From Thecaphora thlaspeos (lineage: Eukaryota > Basidiomycota > Ustilaginomycetes > Urocystidales > Glomosporiaceae): DNA of 64,000 nucleotides. The stretch spans positions 186,001 through 250,000 of the forward strand of contig UWYS01000012.1 in NCBI GenBank assembly GCA_900291925.1, read 5' to 3'. Below are positions 61,301 to 64,000 of this stretch, in pieces. The notes beneath the pieces were generated by a model, which was not told the origin of the DNA, did no database searches, and was given only the letters and a program-made list of their open reading frames with translations. Within the stretch, counting starts at the first letter, position 1, and each line of letters begins with the position of its first letter. The translations under genes and the position numbers were made by a program.

Positions 61301-62918
61301 GCAATCCTCCGACACGCTGGTGCGCCGTGGCCGAGAGAAGCGATTGCGGACGCGGCTGACTGCCGATGCCGGAAGCACCCTGCGGCGCGACAACATTCTT
61401 GTTGTTGTCGCTGCTGCTGTTGCTGCTGGCCGGCGCTGCCTTTGTGAGGCTGTCGTCACCGCTGGTGCCGACGACAACAGGCCGGAGAGTTGAATGCTGC
61501 TTTGGCAGTCGGCCCGTTTCGCCGTCGGATTCTATGGCCGAGCCCGTGGTGCCCGAACGACGATCGCTGCTGCCGCTTCCGCCGCCGCCGCTGCCATTCG
61601 ACATGTCGGGTCGCACACCAGAGGCGCCCGACTCGGTCCTCTTGCGCACCGCTTCGACGGTCGGCCGGAAGAAGTCCTCGTCCATCTCGATCTGCATCTC
61701 GCGGATACTCTCCAGGCTCTTGACATCCTGCACCGAAAAGTCGACTTGCCGACGGAACGTCACGGACGTGTGGAGCGTGCCGAGCGGCGTGACGATCGGT
61801 GCGAAGCGCCGGACCGATGTGGTCTCCTCGCTGCTGCTGCCGCCGCCGCCGCCGCTGTCACGCGGCGTCTGCTCTCCTCTCGCAGTGGGCGCGTCTCTAC
61901 CTAGACTCGCCTCGGCCTGCAGCACATCCTCGATCCCGACCTCGCCATGAGCCTCCTGGGAATCGGCTCCCTCCTCATGCTCCATCATGCTGAGACGACA
62001 GCCGATCTTTAGCTCGTGATCCAGTTCGCCGATACCGTCCAAGATGGCGGGCTCAAGGGCGGGATCGATGCTGGTGGCGGTGTCGCGCTTGGCCTCAGTC
62101 GCTGAGATTGCTTCCGCTCTCCTCTGCGCGTTCTCGATGCGGCCGCAAAGCCGGCCGACGGGCAGCGCGTTGACCAGCGTGAAGAGGCCGCGGAAGTGGG
62201 TGATGGACCGCTTGTAGAGCGTCGGCAGCTCCGGCACCTGATCAGGCGTCCCCGGTACGAACTGGAGCTTCCACCGCTCCAGCACGACCAGCTGCGTCGT
62301 CCGCCTCGGCCGCTGTCGCTCTTCAGCAGACGCAGCGGTAGCGGAGGAGCCGACGCTGTCGTGACCGTCGATGGGCACCTGGTCCTCCCACGCGGGCGGC
62401 GCGGCACTGCCGTTGGACGACAGAAAGTGCGGCGGCCGATGGGTACCCGACTTTTTCCAGAGCTGGACAATATGATGGTCTGGCACTCCGGAAAGGTCAA
62501 GGACGATGTCGATAATCAACGGCGGGACAGCGATGGACGAGGCTGCGTCGGCAGCAGCGGAAGTTCTACTGTCGCGGTCGAGCTGGAGCATCGACGAGAT
62601 CGACCTCCACAGTCGGAGCTCGTCCTTAAACAGGTCGAGCTCGGGAATCTGGAGGGCGAACCATTTGGTGAGCCTGGCCTTGAGCTGCGTTTGCTCGTGT
62701 GCCTGCCGGTGTGAGCGCCTGTAGCTGGTCAGCCTCGACTGGACGATGACGTTGGCCGTGGTCGAGTAAAAGTGGTAGAGGACGCCATCGAGCTTAGCGA
62801 GCTGCTGGCGGTGGCGCCGGTGGAGTGCGTCGGATGCGGAGACGCTGCTTTGCTGCTGCGTATGGGGCGGCGGGAGGGTGGGGCTGGCGTTGCTGTGGGA
62901 AGAGGTTGCCGATTGCAT
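58308..62918 (-). CDS. ATG13: Autophagy initiation protein ATG13
   Basis: Single exon, 1536 residues. The N-terminal HORMA domain covers about residues 40-260: KLDGVLYHFYSTTANVIVQSR, a WFALQIPELDLFKDEL segment, LERWKLQF and YKRSITHFRGLFTLVNALP. A further conserved stretch follows (VTPLGTLHTSVTFRRQVDFSV). The remaining 1200 or so residues are Ser/Gly/Ala/Pro-rich and disordered, as in other Atg13 proteins, where this part binds Atg1 and Atg17 and carries TOR and PKA phosphosites. Family knowledge: Atg13 nucleates the Atg1 kinase complex at the phagophore site, and its HORMA domain recruits PI3-kinase and Atg9 vesicles. It is about twice the length of yeast Atg13 (738). The start at 62918 is a clean ATG before the domain. 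Confidence 0.92.
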   Translation of the reverse strand: MQSATSSHSNASPTLPPPHTQQQSSVSASDALHRRHRQQLAKLDGVLYHFYSTTANVIVQSRLTSYRRSHRQAHEQTQLKARLTKWFALQIPELDLFKDELRLWRSISSMLQLDRDSRTSAAADAASSIAVPPLIIDIVLDLSGVPDHHIVQLWKKSGTHRPPHFLSSNGSAAPPAWEDQVPIDGHDSVGSSATAASAEERQRPRRTTQLVVLERWKLQFVPGTPDQVPELPTLYKRSITHFRGLFTLVNALPVGRLCGRIENAQRRAEAISATEAKRDTATSIDPALEPAILDGIGELDHELKIGCRLSMMEHEEGADSQEAHGEVGIEDVLQAEASLGRDAPTARGEQTPRDSGGGGGSSSEETTSVRRFAPIVTPLGTLHTSVTFRRQVDFSVQDVKSLESIREMQIEMDEDFFRPTVEAVRKRTESGASGVRPDMSNGSGGGGSGSSDRRSGTTGSAIESDGETGRLPKQHSTLRPVVVGTSGDDSLTKAAPASSNSSSDNNKNVVAPQGASGIGSQPRPQSLLSATAHQRVGGLPSGKVSDTATAPNYPAGSMGPPTSAPSLTAASPGAMSGEQLLSRSPAGNASVFSSSAPGRPIAGLSSLRRIGSITSNVSNLGSSGITGAVPSSPALAAALSAEPAFLAIGQPRRPSTSERRLHSISSTSSGRDSPTSSVTGTSVPAPAHANSGGGIPASTSLRSSLSRVTSGPIPVASPHIRFGSFSPSSPSPLVQQLSQHRPQHVGPSSASAASAVGSRVSSSPALRSQMGPGAGVGAAVPSLRSVFQTYAPSPSSSLAHVSSPSTLSLRGSISRRSIGPGDTASISALGPSSSGARPQMIQRYSTNFGYRQTDRGARSAYGSSLGMAGAAAEAGLDATVAEPSSLPRSAGGGGSLGSNHGRSWAARMEQRQQYSTFVRSSNSNDDATSGSASTSIRFRSSPAAGVTPTEAYTQSPGSQEGDLDDLMRLIDSKPVLRGSGTGRASNLRDMPEASSSSSAATPGNERGEGESEAPGASGGIEHSGDLPRNAVALSSSSLNGRNTRGGRGGVYASIRGTNPLSRSQVDEMLSRMVQSINVMSPSAGVAAGGVASAAATAAAAAGMERHGAAPGAALQASPTSEDPREPRLGSAAASPGGRIRPSIRAAFDRPASANGMRSVPPRTLTSYRGGASSPIVGDTHNAAADATSSFRTTRLGRDASTFGLVGTGQVRGLRTAADPVTLRGGFDDDATLGYRPGGALGLRRHGSGKDEELASRGGGEPAGGEEIQRAGSGHSLEYDNARHGYDPMDDEAAGRMEMPTGDLFDEEFRVASGPPATVTARYGMREINETMSAAPSSSNTAAGGLHSKRLKSTGQGGGVGGTGGYQVTRTRSGTSRSSPSSNSAPFTAGAALPGAGGGGGGVGTLATMDWERGERERYRERELERRRADAEMARNFGNEVGAGTRGRGSRSPWRHGLTSPSAPSSVTHAVGFGAAINAMRLGQPTSASVAKWTERERSGGSSDHTNADEDDRDSDEGRDDDDVGRYDYEAAGYGQR

Positions 62919-63173
62919 TCAAGCGGATCCACGACCGACCGCCCTGAGCTCAGCTTGGTCGGGGCACGCTTTGCTTGGATAAGGAGCCGCAGAAGGACAG
63001 TGCTGCCGAGGTCGAGCGAGGAAGTGAGGGGGCGACTTGGTTGCGCAACGTGCAGTGGCGAGGGATGGTTCGAAAGAGTGGGAAAGGAGGCGGTGAGAGG
63101 CGCGAAACGGAGCGTGCTTATTCGATGGATGCGAAGCAAAGCAGGCTCAACGGGTGGATGGAAAGGGTCTGTC

Positions 63174-63182
63174 TATATATAT
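63174..63182 (-). promoter_or_regulatory. TATA-like element upstream of ATG13
   Basis: TATATATAT in the sequence GTCTATATATATGTTATAGG, about 260 bases before the ATG13 start. It is one of few AT-rich spots nearby. Core-promoter role inferred from position only. Confidence 0.35.
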
Positions 63183-63829
63183 GTTATAGGCTGAGTCGGG
63201 AGAGGTGAAGGCGGGAGGCGTCGTCGATCAATCTGGGCGAGGAGAAGTTGGAAGAGGAACAGGCGGACGCTGAAGATGCTGCTGGCAGATGAGGTAGCGG
63301 TCGTGTTTGGACGCAGGTGTGGTTGCCGGACCGATTTGGGGCTGCCTGCGTCGGGGTAAAGATGGGGAGAGGTAAAGACGGGCAAGAGGACGGACGGGGC
63401 CAGCCTTGACCAGAAGGGTGACCGAGGGCAGGACAGACTCGCAGGTGATGGGCGGGCGAGGCGCGGACGAGAGAATCAACGGGGGTCGGAAGCTCGCACA
63501 GTGATGGCGTCCTTGCGAGATGGCGTAGACGACAGGAGAGGTGAGGAGAGCGAGAGGAGGGATGCCAGCGTGACGGCTAGTGAAGGCGAGGCCAGAGGAA
63601 ATGGGGGGTCGAGGTCGAGGCCGATGGCGATGGCGATGCTGATGGATCGCTGGCTGGCGATGCTGGTGGTGTGAAGCGTAAAAGATTGGTGGCAGAGGAG
63701 ATGGCGGGATGTGCCGATGGCGGGGCGATAAGGAGCGACTACTCTGTGTGGCTTGCGCTGAGCTTATCAAGGAGGGGGGGGGGGGTGAGGGGTGAGCGAG
63801 GGCCGAGCACGACGCTCTGCTGGGCCAAG

Positions 63830-63942
63830 ACAGCAGGCCAGACAGCAGGCCAGGTCGCGCCAAAATGTGGAGTCGCAGGGTCCACCGCCCACGCCGCCAC
63901 AGAGCCTGCTGTTGGCCTGCTGCTGGCCTGCTGCTGGCCTGG
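63830..63942. repeat. Inverted pair of short tandem repeats
   Basis: Two ACAGCAGGCCAG units at 63830-63853 face about three complementary TGGCCTGCTGC-type units at about 63905-63942, across a spacer of about 50 bases that contains TCGCGCCAAAA. The arms can pair as a stem. Related by slippage and inversion; role unknown. Confidence 0.7.
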
Positions 63943-64000
63943 TGTCCCCTCGCCTTGCACCTCACCCTTGGCGTGTGCGCGCGGTATCTCGTCCCAGCCC

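Larger units (their letters stand above)
62919..64000. other. Upstream region of ATG13
   Basis: 1082 bases to the window end. It holds a TATATATAT element at 63174-63182 about 260 bases before ATG13, a G-run near 63774-63785, and a pair of inverted tandem repeats at 63830-63942. The minus-strand frame 63228-63965 lacks any motif and spans the simple repeats, so it is not called. Confidence 0.5.

Noticed and set aside
63228..63965. 245-codon minus-strand frame at the window end
   Set aside because: It spans simple repeats and a G-run, has no domain, and is more likely leader or intergenic sequence.

Overview
This is a GC-rich nuclear window from a fungus. Short phase-consistent GT-AG introns, very long disordered low-complexity tails, and fungal versions of YAK1, MRC1, ATG13, kynurenine 3-monooxygenase and RFX point to a basidiomycete. 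I infer, but cannot prove from the window alone, the smut lineage (Ustilaginomycotina). There are no rRNA, tRNA, CRISPR or phage features.

Layout. 1-11.6 kb: a YAK1 (DYRK) kinase (+, six exons, 5' end possibly outside the window); a convergent proteasome assembly chaperone 4-like gene (-, two exons); divergent from it a long single ORF joining a PPR-like region to a lipoyl(octanoyl)transferase (+); then a small secreted repeat protein (+). 12.4-27.3 kb, all minus: an uncharacterised 1331-residue acidic protein, a single ORF joining an EDC4/Ge-1-like decapping scaffold to kynurenine 3-monooxygenase, and an RFX transcription factor. 27.3-39.9 kb: about 12.5 kb without a recognisable gene, in which the short motif TACAGTA/TACTGTA is strongly over-represented. 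39.9-49 kb: MRC1/claspin (+), the exosome cap subunit RRP40 (-) and, divergent from it, a YMC1-type mitochondrial carrier (+). 49.5-64 kb: an uncharacterised serine-rich protein (-), a Kv-beta-type aldo-keto reductase (-), a divergent single ORF joining the release-factor methyltransferase MTQ1/HemK to peptidyl-tRNA hydrolase (+), a four-exon RAMP4/SERP1-like ER protein (-), and ATG13 (-).

Most genes are housekeeping, and genes are arranged as independent units with several divergent pairs (PAC4/PPR-LIP2, RRP40/carrier, AKR/MTQ1-PTH). The main novelty candidates are three apparent two-protein fusions, each read without a stop or frame change from the raw sequence: PPR+LIP2, EDC4+KMO and MTQ1+PTH1. 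The second is the motif-dense gene desert. Splice junctions below were chosen by hand from GT/AG sites, phase and family conservation; none was tested against transcripts.
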